From: Eleusine coracana subsp. coracana | Lineage: Eukaryota > Streptophyta > Magnoliopsida > Poales > Poaceae | Reading direction: 5' to 3' | Assembly: GCA_032690845.1 (NCBI GenBank) | Contig: CM064427.1 | Coordinates: forward strand, 10,861,501-10,925,500 | DNA length: 64,000 nucleotides | Part shown: in pieces, positions 11,680 through 22,445 of the stretch | Position numbering within the stretch: position 1 is the first letter of the stretch | How the letters are laid out: the number at the start of each line of letters is the position of its first letter | The notes under the pieces: generated by a model | The model's input: only the letters and a program-made list of their open reading frames with translations | What the model was told of the DNA's origin: nothing | The model's database searches: none | Translations under genes and position numbers: made by a program

Positions 11680-12203
11680 TCCTGTGCGATCGAGAGTAGC
11701 TTGTATCTAGGGGGAGCATACATGTACATTGGTTTTGGGAGTTAGATACTTTTGGATCTTATTTTGATGGAGTTATTGGATGTTCGTGGATTTTGATGAG
11801 TCGTGGTTTTCATTCGTTTATGCTTGACTCATCTAGATCTCACTTGGTTTACTTTCATACGCAGTGCTTCTTCTTTAATTATCCTGTATGCCTATGTATG
11901 ATTCCATGATGATGATTGCTTGCTCTTATGCATTGTCAGGCTAACCTGTTGCATATCATCATTTATGTCTTGCATTGCATGTCCTTATGTTTTTATAGAA
12001 ATGTCTTCACATGACATGCATGCATATCATCTAGAGTGCACCCTTCTTCCTTAATTCTCTTAGCTCTTGATGATGTTTGTTTGAGTAGGACCTTGTACGT
12101 TTTTCTCTTATGTTTTTGAGGTTCCTCTCAATCATAGTGTAGCTCTCTTAGCCTCTTTATTTATTAACAAGATTATAATAAGTAGTGGTTGTCATCAATC
12201 ATC
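11680..12203 (+). other. 3' untranslated interior of the 11.9-kb element
   Basis: T-rich non-coding DNA containing two GGGGGAG tracts (one at 11711-11717), ending at the polypurine tract. No gene seen. Confidence 0.5.
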
Positions 12204-12217
12204 AAAAAGAGGGAGAT
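12204..12217 (+). promoter_or_regulatory. Polypurine tract
   Basis: AAAAAGAGGGAGAT lies directly before the 3' LTR start at 12218, the expected plus-strand primer position. Confidence 0.8.
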
Positions 12218-13886
12218 TGTAAGCTTCATGACCATTGATGGGTTCCCCAAGGTATGAATATTTTGGTGATAGATGAAAACTATGAAATTGTGGGCTAATA
12301 TCTACATGAGTGTTGTCTATGTAGGAATCATCCCTATACTCTACTACAAATCACATGGATGAGGGTTGCCGTGGTGATTGATGATAGTGACTGCAAGCGT
12401 GGAGGCTTGTGAGCTTGATGGAGTCTAAGGGTTGATGGAGATGGATCAAAGCTGAGGACAAGCTATGGAGTGAGTGTTGGGAACACTTGTCTAGATGTTA
12501 GTACTCTGAGTCCATAGGAAAAATCGGACTGTCAAGGGGGTCTAGATCATTTCTCTTAGGTCATGTCTAGTCGGTGATGTGCAAGGTTGCTCGATGAAAT
12601 CACAGGCACTAGATGACAGTGGAGGAGCCAAGGAGCTGTTTGGAGAAGGCGGGAAATGAAGTCAAGCGAAGAGGACAAGTTTTAGCTTCTGAACGAAGTG
12701 ACCGGACAGAGGGGTCAATTGTGATTGGACTGTATGGCCACTAAGTGGTTTTGTCTAGAACTTAAAGTGAGTCAGCGAGGAATCTGTCTGTGCCAGGATC
12801 CATAGAGATCGGACGGTACGGTCTATTGACCGGACGGTCCAGTCAGTATGAAGTGCACAGGACAGAGAGGAAGCCAAAGTCTGAAATGTTTTTAGACTGA
12901 AGAGAGAAACGGACCGGACGGTCCGGTCCGCTGACCGTACGGTCAGATCAGCAGGAGATCAGCAGTGGGCAGAGCCATTGGAGCAGGATTTTGGAGTGAC
13001 CGAACGGTCTGGTCAGCCTATGACCGGACTATCCGGTCAGTAGGCCCAAAAAGCTGATTTCATGGAGCAAGGGCTAGTTAGAGGTTGTAAGTCTATATAA
13101 CTTCATTCCTGGGGTCTTGAAGACAACTCTTGGCCAGTGGAATACCTGAAAGCATTTGGTAAGGTCTAAGAGGAAGAGAGGAGAGCACTAGGAGGAGATA
13201 TTGCATATCTTGAGAGTGCTAGAGGAGAGTAACTAGAGCATCTTGCACATCTAAGGCTAGGGTGTCCTTGAGGGTGTGATCTAGGCTGTTACTCTTGGTC
13301 TATGGTGAGAGCTAGATTGGTTAGGTGTCGGTGATCGAGCCTATCGTGATTTGTTGTGAAGGCCGTCAGAAGTTTGTACGCAGTTTCAGCCCGTCGGTGA
13401 AAGGGGTATCAATAGTGAGCGTCCGTGTCGACTCGAAGAGTCCGACAAGTTCTTGAGGGAGGTGACCTTGTGCCAAGATGGCAGCAGTGATGCGCTGTGT
13501 CTTCACTCCGGGAGTGATTACGGGCTCATGGGCGAGAACTCCACATCGGTGGCGGGAGGGACCGGGACTCCGGCGGGAGTGGTCCAACAAGGAGTAGGGG
13601 AAGGCACCATCCTTCCAAGACCTCAGGAGCATTTCTTGACCCTCTCTTTACTATTCCACAATTATGTGCTATAGTGACTAAGTTGAATTGTGGCTTGCAT
13701 AGGCTAGTGTGTTTAGCTTCCGCACCTGCTTTTATCATGAACACTAGCATGTGTAGGGTCTTGGCCTACTAGAATTGTTTAGGTTGTAGTGCTTGTTAGA
13801 CTCAAGTAGTGTGAATTGAAGTATTTGGTTTCATGAGCGGCTTACCGATTCACACCCCCCCTCTCGGTACGCCTTCGGTCCTTACA
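12218..13886 (+). repeat. 3' LTR of the 11.9-kb element
   Basis: This 1669-bp repeat of 2012-3693 ends CTTACA. Dyad words lie at 12807, 12828, 12912, 12933, 12998 and 13022; the copy at 12912-12928 is a perfect 17-bp palindrome. The order and spacing match the 5' LTR. A C-rich run precedes the end at 13855-13861. Confidence 0.9.
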
Positions 13887-14170
13887 AGGTTGCTGTGAAA
13901 GGTCGAAGAAAAGTTCAGCGTATATGAAATGATATAGATTCCTCGTGGGCTACAAGTGGCCAAAAGGAGTGCATAGTTTGTGGCAGGAATCACCAACGAA
14001 ACAATTGCAACTTGTACCCCCTTGAAAAAGGACCAGATGGCATTGAGTTCAAACGTGTTCCGATGCGAAAGATAGGGTGTCGCAATGAACATGGAGGGTC
14101 GTCGAGACGAACTGAGAATGCGCCATGTAGGATATTTGTATTATATTTTTGTTACCTCATTTTGTACTGA
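13887..14170 (+). pseudogene. MULE transposase, 3' part, beyond the LTR element
   Basis: This continues the transposase broken at 2011. Reading from GTT at 13889 gives a basic stretch (VKGRRKVQRI), an in-frame TGA at 13925, then a zinc-knuckle-like motif CIVCGRNHQRNNC at about 13974-14012, as found at the C-terminus of MULE transposases. The frame ends with TGA at 14168-14170. The target duplication is AAGTT on the left (2007-2011) and AGGTT on the right (13887-13891), one mismatch. Bases 14171-14306 are A/T-rich and hold no gene that I can see. Confidence 0.82.
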
Positions 14171-14306
14171 ACTTATTAATTTCCTTCGTGGTTTTGAGAT
14201 TCGACAACGCACTTGTTATATTTCTTGTTGTTCACAGATTCTGTAATGCACTTCTTATATTTCTTTTTGTTTCAAGATTTTGTAATGAATTTCAAGGTTT
14301 TGTAAT

Positions 14307-15819
14307 TGAAGATCCATCTAGCACCCCAAGTGGGTTTTGGTGATTAATTATATAGGATTAAAAATGTACTAACATGACTATAAAGAATATATGCAGATTA
14401 TCAAGAGAAAGACTAATTGCCCACACTTGTAAGAAAAGTTCATCCCTCAACAAAAGAGAAAAGAAAAGGGACTCCTAGTGCTTCAAGTTTAGCTTTTGCT
14501 AATTTATTTTGAGTCATAGGTATGCCGAACTATTAAGAGGGGTAAAACTTATCTTGATTCTAAGAGAATTCATATGCTCAAGCCAACCAATAAATTTTGT
14601 GAATGATTAGCCAAAGAACCAGCTTTTTCTCAGCCAAACAGAGAGTGACGGAAGTTTCGTGATTCTCTTCACGGAAGTTCTGTCAGCAGCAGATTCTGTC
14701 TTTCAGCCAACCCGAGAGTGATAGAAGTTCTGTCGTTCTCTCACGGAAGTTCCGTCATGAGAATTTCCATGGTTCTCACGGAAGTTATGTGAGCCCTCAT
14801 TCCTTGTCTACTCGAGAGTGACGGAAGTTCCGTCACTCCTTGATGGAAGTTCTGTCATAGCATCTACTTTGTTTTCAAGCTCGCACAACAGCTAATTTTG
14901 AATTGACGGAAGTTCCATGGGTTCTCACGGAAGTTCCATCGGACACAGAAAAACACCCTAACGGCTAGTTTTTTAGAGAGCTCTATGTATAGCTTACCCC
15001 TTCCCCCATAGAAGGGGTTGGACACTTTGGCATTCCACTCATTCTTTAGCTAGAGCTCTCCCCTCTCACTCCTAGACTTGTTCTTGAGATTCCAAGCAAA
15101 GTGAGAGAGATCCACCCACAAAAAGATTGAATTCATCCAATCAAAAGCTTAAGCACATCTTTCCCTCCCCAAACAAGATTTGATTTGCTTGTTACTCTTG
15201 GAGACTTGGTATCCTAGATGGCTAGGCGTCGCCCTTGGGCTCCTAACTTGTTGTGGTGAGACGGGGACGTTTATGAAGGTGTGATTCGCCTCTGGAGGTA
15301 AAGAATCAAGTGGAGAAAGAAATCCGAGCACGATCTTTGTGATTTCTTGGCGGCGAAAAGGGTTGAGAGAGACCCGGCGACTTTGTGTGGCTCCTCAACA
15401 AGGACGTAGGAACTACTTAGTGTGATTGCCAAACCTCGGATTAATTACTTGTGTCTCTCTTTACATTCCCGCATCTTTTATTATGCTTGTGTATTCTTTT
15501 CATATTATTGTGCTCGATTCACTTGTTAATTGTGTTGCTAGCTATCTATCAAAGAATCCTAGGTGTGCATTGCTATAGCTTCACTACTGTCAAGTATTGT
15601 ATCTCTTTCTCTTAGTTATCCACATTTGAATTAGTCTTATAGAATGGATTGGTGAAGTTCTGTCATTTGATAGAACTTCCATGGTGACGGAAGTTCTGTC
15701 ATTTCTGACGGAAGTTCTGTCGCTTCTGTATTTGATCAAATCTTAGTGCTTTTTTAGGTTTAATTTTAAATTGCCTATTCAAACCCCCCCCCCCCCCCCC
15801 CACCTCTAGGCAACTTTCA
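14307..15819 (+). repeat. 5' LTR (1513 bp) of the truncated element
   Basis: It begins TGAAGATCCATCTAG and ends CTAGGCAACTTTCA, with a long C run at 15784-15801. Pairs of GACGGAAGTTCCGTC-type words lie at 14647-14940 and again at 15651-15721. Confidence 0.88.
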
Positions 15820-15821
15820 AT

Positions 15822-15834
15822 TGGTATGAGAGCT
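15822..15834 (+). promoter_or_regulatory. Primer-binding site (tRNA-iMet, degenerate)
   Basis: TGGTATGAGAGCT follows the LTR by two bases and differs from the usual TGGTATCAGAGCC at two positions. Confidence 0.85.
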
Positions 15835-15873
15835 ATAACCTTCTACAAGGCTTAAAAGCTTGAAGGCTAAAGA

Positions 15874-17626
15874 ATGTCGAAGCCGAGGGAAGGTGACAAG
15901 CCTCAAGATCTTGCTTCGGCAAGCAAGGGAAGTGGTTTGTACATGGCCATGGCCTTCAACTATGCCGATGTGACAAATATACATGGCAGTGGAAGTGGAA
16001 GATTGCCCTATATCGAGGGCAAAGATTTTAGTTGGTACAAGCACCGTATGAAGATGTATGTCATGTCAGTTGGTCCACCAATTTAGGAAATTGTGGAGAA
16101 GGGATATACCTTGGAGGACAAGGATAATCCTACAACTGTGGATCAACTCAACATACATCACAATGCTCAAGAGGTGTCCGCCATTCTCTCTTCCTTGAAT
16201 CCCAAGGAATACTTAAGAGTAGTCGAAATTGAGAATGCCTGGAGAATGTGGAAGAAACTTGTATGTGATCATGAAGGAGTTGATGTGGTGAAGAAATCAA
16301 GACTCCAAGTCCTCAAGAACCAATTCAATTTCTTCATCATGAACAAAGGAGAAGAGTCTCAACAAACTCATGGTAGGCTCATGGATATTGTCAACAAGAG
16401 GAGCTTATGGAGATAACATCAAGGATGAAGAAGTCAACTACAATCTCCTCAGGGCTCTTAGGATGTGGAATCCAACACTATGCACCATCATTGAGGAGAA
16501 GGATGGATTTGAGACCTTCACAACTGATGAAGTGATTGAAAGAATCAATGCCCACAAGAGTCGTGATGATGAGGGCAAAAGAGTGAATGTGCTCATTAGT
16601 GATGAGAGTTCAAGCAAGAAGGACATGGCTCTGAAGGCAAATGATGATGAAGATAATGACAATGATGATGATGAAGAATACAATGAAGAGTTTGCCTTAT
16701 TCGTCAAGAAATCTGGCGAATATATGATCAAGAATGGCTTCACCAAGAAAATCTTTGACAAGGCAAGAGCTAGAAGAACAAATGGAAGAGGCTATGAGTG
16801 TCATGACCAAGGACACATGATTGTCGATTGTCCAAAGCTAAATAGCAAAGGCAAGATGAGCAAGAAATGCAACAACAAGAACAAGACCAACAAGAAGCCA
16901 TACAACAAGGGACAAGCTCATATTGTCCAAGAATACATATCTGATGATGCTGATGAAGATGATGATGAGGGTGGCGTTGCCAACATTGCCATTGGTCTAC
17001 CACCGGCCAAGAAATCACTCTTCAACAACCTCACCAATGATGAGGATGAGGCTTCCCGATGCTTCATGGCAAAGGAAAGCAAGGTATCTCCTTGTTTCGA
17101 CTTCAATCCCTCTTATTGTAGTGATGAAGAGGAGGACTTGGTCCCCTCCATGCAAGAAATGATGAAAATGCTAGGTAAACTTAATGAGGAGATTGAGGAT
17201 CAAGAAAGAATCCTCCAAAGGCAAGAAGAGCTATTCATTGAAAAAAAAGAAAAGAACCTTAAGCTCATAAAGCAACTTGAGCAAGAAAGAAAAAAGAACA
17301 AGAGCTTGACTAATGACCTTGGCAAGGTCAAAGAATCAAGTGATTCGTGCACCTTAAGCAACAAGAAGCTTCAAGAGAGATGTAGCTCATTGATAGAGGA
17401 GAACAAAGATCTTGTAAAATCAATTGAGGATCTCAAGTTGAGCTCACAATCTTTGTTGAAGAGATTGGAATCTTTCCAAGCTTCAACAAGCAAAGGTTGT
17501 GGAAGGTACCACAACATCAATGTTGAGATAATTTCCAAGCAAGATGCAATCATTGAAAAGCTATCCAACCAAGTCAAGGAACTTGAGAAGAAGGCTCAAT
17601 TAGAAACCACAAGAAGGCTCAATTAA
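15874..17626 (+). pseudogene. gag: gag of the truncated element
   Basis: A Copia-type gag. The ATG at 15874 opens a frame with IEGKDFSWYKHRMKMYVMS, broken by TAG at 16084. It resumes to about 16400, where a loss of about two bases shifts into the frame that runs to 17626. The UBN2-like core is at 16090-16560. One zinc knuckle at about 16793-16834 lacks the first Cys (YECHDQGHMIVDC). Acidic Asp/Glu-rich patches follow, and then a long heptad-rich coiled coil (about 17140-17600). Length and layout resemble SIRE-type gag. Pol is absent. Confidence 0.82.
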
Positions 17627-17705
17627 TCTTGAGTTATTTTTTCTATTAGGTGTGTCTAAATTGAGCTAGAAATATGCTCATTTCCTGTGTTAATGTCGGT
17701 TACAG

Positions 17706-18266
17706 ATTATGGTTTCACTTTTCTGCTGTGTATGCTGTCCATCAGCTGCTCAATGAAAAGCCTCACTCATTCAACGCCAAGGTGAGAAAACTATACAACC
17801 ATGTATTTAGGCCTTTTACTTTAGGTTTAGTGCTATCATATTTCTGTGCACAAATAATTCAATTGAATGTCTGATGCATGTGGACTGCATATATATTTCC
17901 ATCATTTTGATCTATTGATATTTTTCATATATATTCTTCTAGGTATATTTCATTATATGCTTGTTCTGGACATTTAAACATTTAGATAGCACATAAAACA
18001 AGGATAAAGCAGTAGTTTGGGTTTTGAAATTAGCGATCAAATTACAAAAACAATTCATCAGACAATTATTTAGCAATGGCTCTTGCTGGTCATTTGGGCT
18101 TTGGAATGAAATTGAGCATTCAAGCTTTGTTTGCTACTATACTATCATTTCTACGAAACTGAGTTGTTGCTCCCTTAAACATTAACCAACTTCTTTTGTG
18201 CTTTACAGCTTTCCTGCACTTTCTTATGAATTTGCATCAGTTAATGTCATTGATGTTCTGGGAGCA
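17706..18266 (+). pseudogene. Captured gene fragment, two exon-like blocks
   Basis: Block one (17706-17781) is flanked by TTACAG and GTGAGA. Block two (18209-18266) is flanked by TTACAG and GTAAGT. Joined in one phase they stay open and read into FPALSYEFASVNVIDVLGA. I do not recognise the parent gene. The borders, phase match and lack of a start or stop fit transduplicated exons. Confidence 0.45.
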
Positions 18267-18594
18267 GTAAGTTTAAATCTTTATGTTTTGTGCTATTTTT
18301 TTGTTCTAGATTTTAGTGTATGCCAATATACTCATTTCTTCTCTTTATTTAGTCACTGCATCCGGCTTCACCGGGATCATCAGGCCACCTTGTTCTGTCA
18401 CCACGATGTTGGGTCAAGTCGCCTTCAAGTTTCCGCTGCAGGAACGCCACCTCTCTCTATTGAAGTCAGGTGATCCTCATCGTTGAGTTCTGGTTTGACG
18501 TGTTTTCTTATCATATCACATTAAGCATTACATCTTGTTAGTTTGATGTTAGTGTGATCGTGTCTTCCTTGCTGCTATTTTGGTTTCTTATCTA

Positions 18595-18947
18595 CTCCCT
18601 CCTTCTCCCTTTCTTAAGCGCCTATGCTCCTGCCATGTTTTCTATGATTCTTATGTGCACAACTATAGGGATTTGACGAAACGTCTGCCTGGAAGAGACT
18701 GGCCGGTAATTAAATGAAACGCTTCGTTCTCCGATGGCAGGGATTTAAATACTTACTAGATGCAATCGTTGCAAGATCAGACTCAGCGAGTGAACGCTGG
18801 GATGCTGCATGTGGACGTGATTGGAGATAGTTTTCTGCAATTACTCAGTGCAAATGAATCATTATCCAGTGCTGTAGTTAATCATGGCAGTTAGCTACCT
18901 TGGTCTTCGCACAATAAGCTTAGACGCTTAAGAAAGGGAGGAGGGAG
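18595..18947 (+). mobile_element. Stowaway-like MITE (353 bp)
   Basis: Ends CTCCCTCCTTCTCCCTTTCT and the inverted AGAAAGGGAGGAGGGAG are long imperfect TIRs, flanked by TA (18593-18594 and 18948-18949), the Tc1/mariner target duplication. No coding capacity. Confidence 0.75.
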
Positions 18948-19822
18948 TATGATTCTATATTTCCCTGCTGTTCCAGTTTCTTATTCTTATCTACAAGTCT
19001 ATGCATGAATATGAGGAATTACTAGAGCAGTTAGTGGTTGGGGTGGGTGTTAATCTCTTTGCAAATCATGCATGCGTTGATTGGTCGTAATTCTGGCGCT
19101 TTTACAATTAGAAGCAAGTGCAGAGTGGGAATGACCATTTTTAACCACACACTCAGTTATATTTGCATTGATATTGTAACTGTTCTGTGTTGATATTGTT
19201 CTGACGAATGGTGTGCCAAATTCAGGTTTCACAGACTCATATTCTCTTAGGTTTCTCCTTAATTTTTGCTACAGTAGAGCTGGTTTCCTATCAGACGACA
19301 GTCTTGGTTTCTTCCTGAATTTTTCTAAAAGATCATTTGCTAGGTTCAGGTTCCAAAAGATTATAGCTGCTGCTTGCTGGTTGTGCTGAACATGTGCTCT
19401 TGTCCTTCTTGGTTGCAGATTTGCTGCTGCAAGTGCACATATCAGGAGAAAAGGAGAGAAGTGAAAGAGGGCCAGAGAGATATCCTGGCCTTTTTCCCAG
19501 GTGATTAACCTGATATCTCCCTTTCCCTCGATAGTATTCGTTCATTTTCACATGTGACCACTCGAATTTAAAAAGACTCGAGTCTAGACTGTTAGTAATA
19601 CAATGGCTTGAGATTTGACTCAGATTTTTTCTATGTGCATTCAGCAAGTTATTTCTTTGTGACAAGATAATGGTGTGAGCGGTTAAATCCTTCATCTCAT
19701 GTGCTTTAGTATTCTTTAGTGACTACCTGGTACAGCTTAGTGATGATCTGATACACCCAGTACAAAGACTATCATAATGTCTGGTAGAGAGTTAGTCATG
19801 TCACGGGAATTGTTATAGTATA

Positions 19823-19923
19823 CTCCCTCTGTTCATCAATTCTTGTCGTTAGGACAAGAGAAATGAACTGGAAAACAACTATCAGGTGTTGTCTGGACGA
19901 CAAGAATACAAGAACGGAGGGAG
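19823..19923 (+). mobile_element. Stowaway MITE (101 bp)
   Basis: TIRs CTCCCTCTGTTC and GAACGGAGGGAG are flanked by TA on both sides (19821-19822, 19924-19925). The interior can fold into a near-complete hairpin. Confidence 0.85.
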
Positions 19924-20415
19924 TACTATTTTGGAAAAAAAAATATTATACTATTGAGAGAAAAAAACAATATTGTTCCTGAATTCATTCTGTTACTGCC
20001 ATACTGTGGTGGGTATAGTAGAGATATGCCTTATTTTATATTATTGGGGTGCCTCTAATAATGCACATATCCAGGAGTCGGCAGTATTAGCCCTATGTTG
20101 TGCTTGAAATCGAGATTGGCTTGTTCTAGCTGGGCCAACAAGTCTGGATAATTAGCTTTGTCTTGCATTGCTGACACTAATAAAACAAAGAAACAATGCC
20201 GGATAATTAGCTTGTTCTGATGATTCTTTTGAGAAAACTCTTCATTCAGTTACCTTTCTTCAAAAGGAAACTTATCTTAGTGAATTGCATACTTATTTAG
20301 AGCAAATATTTCTGATTTATAGTTCATTGTTTGTCTTGTAAATCTTTCTATACACCAAGGCTTGGTGTATTGTCATTATCATGCCAAGTTTAATCATAAT
20401 TGAGTATTGTAACAG

Positions 20416-20501
20416 GACAGGACTGATACAAATGGCAGTCAACCTGACACAACTATCGGCAGTCGATCAAAGCTTGAAAATAAAAATAACTCAATCCATC
20501 A
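20416..20501 (+). other. Third exon-like block
   Basis: Bases after TAACAG up to a GTAATT donor form an open block containing TDTNGSQPDTTIGSRSK in one frame. The parent is not recognised. It may belong to the same captured gene as 17706-18266; the intervening sequence is intron-like. Confidence 0.35.
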
Positions 20502-21382
20502 AGGTAATTTATAGTTTCTTTTCCGAACCACTTCTTGATTTAAACCTCCTAAAATGATAGAAGTGGGATAGTAGGAAGAATAGGTTTTCACTAATGACAG
20601 TGTTAACTTCTGGGTTGGAAGCAAGTAGTGGACTGGTTATTGATGGTTCAGAATGAAAGTATGAATTTCCAACAAGCTATCTTCTTCAGAACCTTATGCA
20701 ACTTGATATCCAAAGAATAGATTTTTGCATTCATCCAACAGGTTGTTATAATAATTCTTCTTTGCTATTTTTGAAGTCATGGAGTCAGTATGGCAAAGAT
20801 TGATCAGACTATCACTGCAACAAAATTATGTACCACATAATGCACTTATGTTGAGAAAATCTTAGGCAGTTGCTTGATGATACACATAAAACGTGACCAT
20901 AGCTGAGAAGTGCTAAGGGGATCCAACTCTGTTTATTTTGCAGGTAAGAAATGATAATCAGGTAAAATTATATGGCTAAGAAAAGAAAAGCATGTCAAAG
21001 GACCATCACTATGTCGGAGACTCGGAGGTCCGCTTGGTAGGCAAGGAAGACGCACTCCACTCTTTCCTTTTTCTCCATGCAGGCCACACGAAAAATAGCA
21101 ACCCACTTTCTAAAGCATATAATTGACTACTATGTTTTAAATCTACATTATAAAAGATATATTGACAGTTCTATGTGTGAATGACTACTATGTTCTCTTG
21201 AATGGCCGCCCAGCCCCATGGTTGTTCCAAGGTTATTTGCTGGATCCATTGTTAATGTTGCTACCCTTGATTTACTGAAATTTCTATGTTGTTCTTACTG
21301 AAAAGAAGTATTTTTTGTGCTGGGCAGTCTGATTTATTCTATTCAAAATCCAAATCATAAACAGTGGGTACCCCAGCATATA

Positions 21383-21520
21383 GGGCTTGTTTGCTTTATT
21401 ATGCCACCAAAAACCTTCATGGCTCAGGCAACCTTCTCAAGAGTCTGGTTTCGGATGCCTGCGGCTGATGTTGCTGCCTAGCGGACCGGCTGCCTGGGTG
21501 GGCACGAAGCAAACAGCCCC
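21383..21520 (+). mobile_element. Small TIR element (138 bp)
   Basis: It starts GGGCTTGTTTGC and ends GCAAACAGCCCC, giving inverted ends, with an internally self-complementary middle (GGCTCAGGCAACC and related). I could not define a target duplication, so the superfamily is open. Confidence 0.5.
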
Positions 21521-22445
21521 ATTCTGGTGCATATATGATGGAAATGTGAGTTTATGCCCGAGTATGATACAATATTTCTTTTTTATTTCTGTTAGCACCT
21601 TTATAAGAGAACACATACTTTTTTTTAATCTTGATGCTGATTTTGTTTTGTGCAAACACTAGGGACCTGCACGGGATCCACTCGCACTGGACCTACATGG
21701 GAATTTGGCAAACATAGATATCTATAGCTAAATATTTGGAAGTCCTACATAGATAGAGTTGGGATGGAAGGACAGATTGAAATTGTATTATGCAAATGCT
21801 CACGAACAAAGAATAGGTTTGCTAAAAGTTATTTGTGCTCACTTGAGAAGAAAAGTTTATCCTAGCTTTCATTATGCTCATGCTCATGTTAAGATGTATT
21901 CATATATTTGTTATTTTAAAATATTGTTTTTATCAATTATATATTATTGATGCATTTTAATTACCGTGATTAAAAAATCATATGACGCATGGGTACTCCT
22001 CGTTGAGCAGTATATTTCTTCCTTTTGTGATATGGGTCTTAATCACGAATGCGAATCATAAAGTTTTATTCTGAAATAATTTTCTTCCTTGTTTAAAATA
22101 GTTAATGATCTACATATTAACATTTCGTGATCAGACTATATTACATGAAAACTAAATATCCTTGATTATTGTTATTTGGTTGCGATGTTCTTGATCTACT
22201 ATGTCAACCCGATAGTCTTAAAATATCAACTCATACACGTTAATCTCATTTTTACTCGCAAAGTTACTTTTATATTAGTAGCTTCTCTTAGATATTAAAA
22301 AATTGTTGGTCCTAATTGTGTATTCATAATTTTTTTCACCAAGATAAAGATGTATATTAGCCTGTTATTAACACATATTTTTATTTAGTCCATGATTGTC
22401 TTGGAGAACAATTGCAACGTGCGTGTCGCACGTGCAAAAGACTAG

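Larger units (their letters stand above)
2012..13886 (+). mobile_element. Non-autonomous Copia-type LTR retrotransposon (SIRE/Maximus-like), 11.9 kb
   Basis: Two LTRs (2012-3693 and 12218-13886) start TGTAAG and end CTTACA. A tRNA-iMet primer-binding site follows the 5' LTR and a polypurine tract precedes the 3' LTR. The interior holds a SIRE-like gag (3747-5741), a nested solo LTR (6225-7731), a dyad-rich leader (8097-8280) and a long accessory frame (9250-11679). No protease, integrase, reverse transcriptase or RNase H was found in any frame, so it must have depended on enzymes from a partner. It sits inside the MULE transposase. The two LTRs differ at many scattered bases, so the insertion is not recent. 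Lineage is inferred from gag and from the C-rich LTR end. Confidence 0.88.
14307..17630 (+). mobile_element. Truncated Copia-type LTR element (5' LTR plus gag)
   Basis: The LTR at 14307-15819 is followed by a primer-binding site and gag, but no pol, 3' LTR or matching target repeat was seen. The base pattern changes after about 17630. The 5' flank is GTAAT (14302-14306). Loss of the 3' part may reflect the Helitron-like segment that follows, or a deletion. Confidence 0.8.
17640..22445 (+). mobile_element. Helitron-like segment with exon-like pieces
   Basis: The 3' end shows a 7-bp stem and 3-nt loop (22417-22433, ACGTGCG-TGT-CGCACGT), eight bases, then CTAG (22442-22445) followed by T, the classic Helitron terminus. 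The 5' TC terminus was not pinned down. Inside are exon-like blocks with GT/AG borders and T-rich intron-like spacers. No Rep/helicase was found, so this would be a non-autonomous carrier of host gene fragments. Confidence 0.6.
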
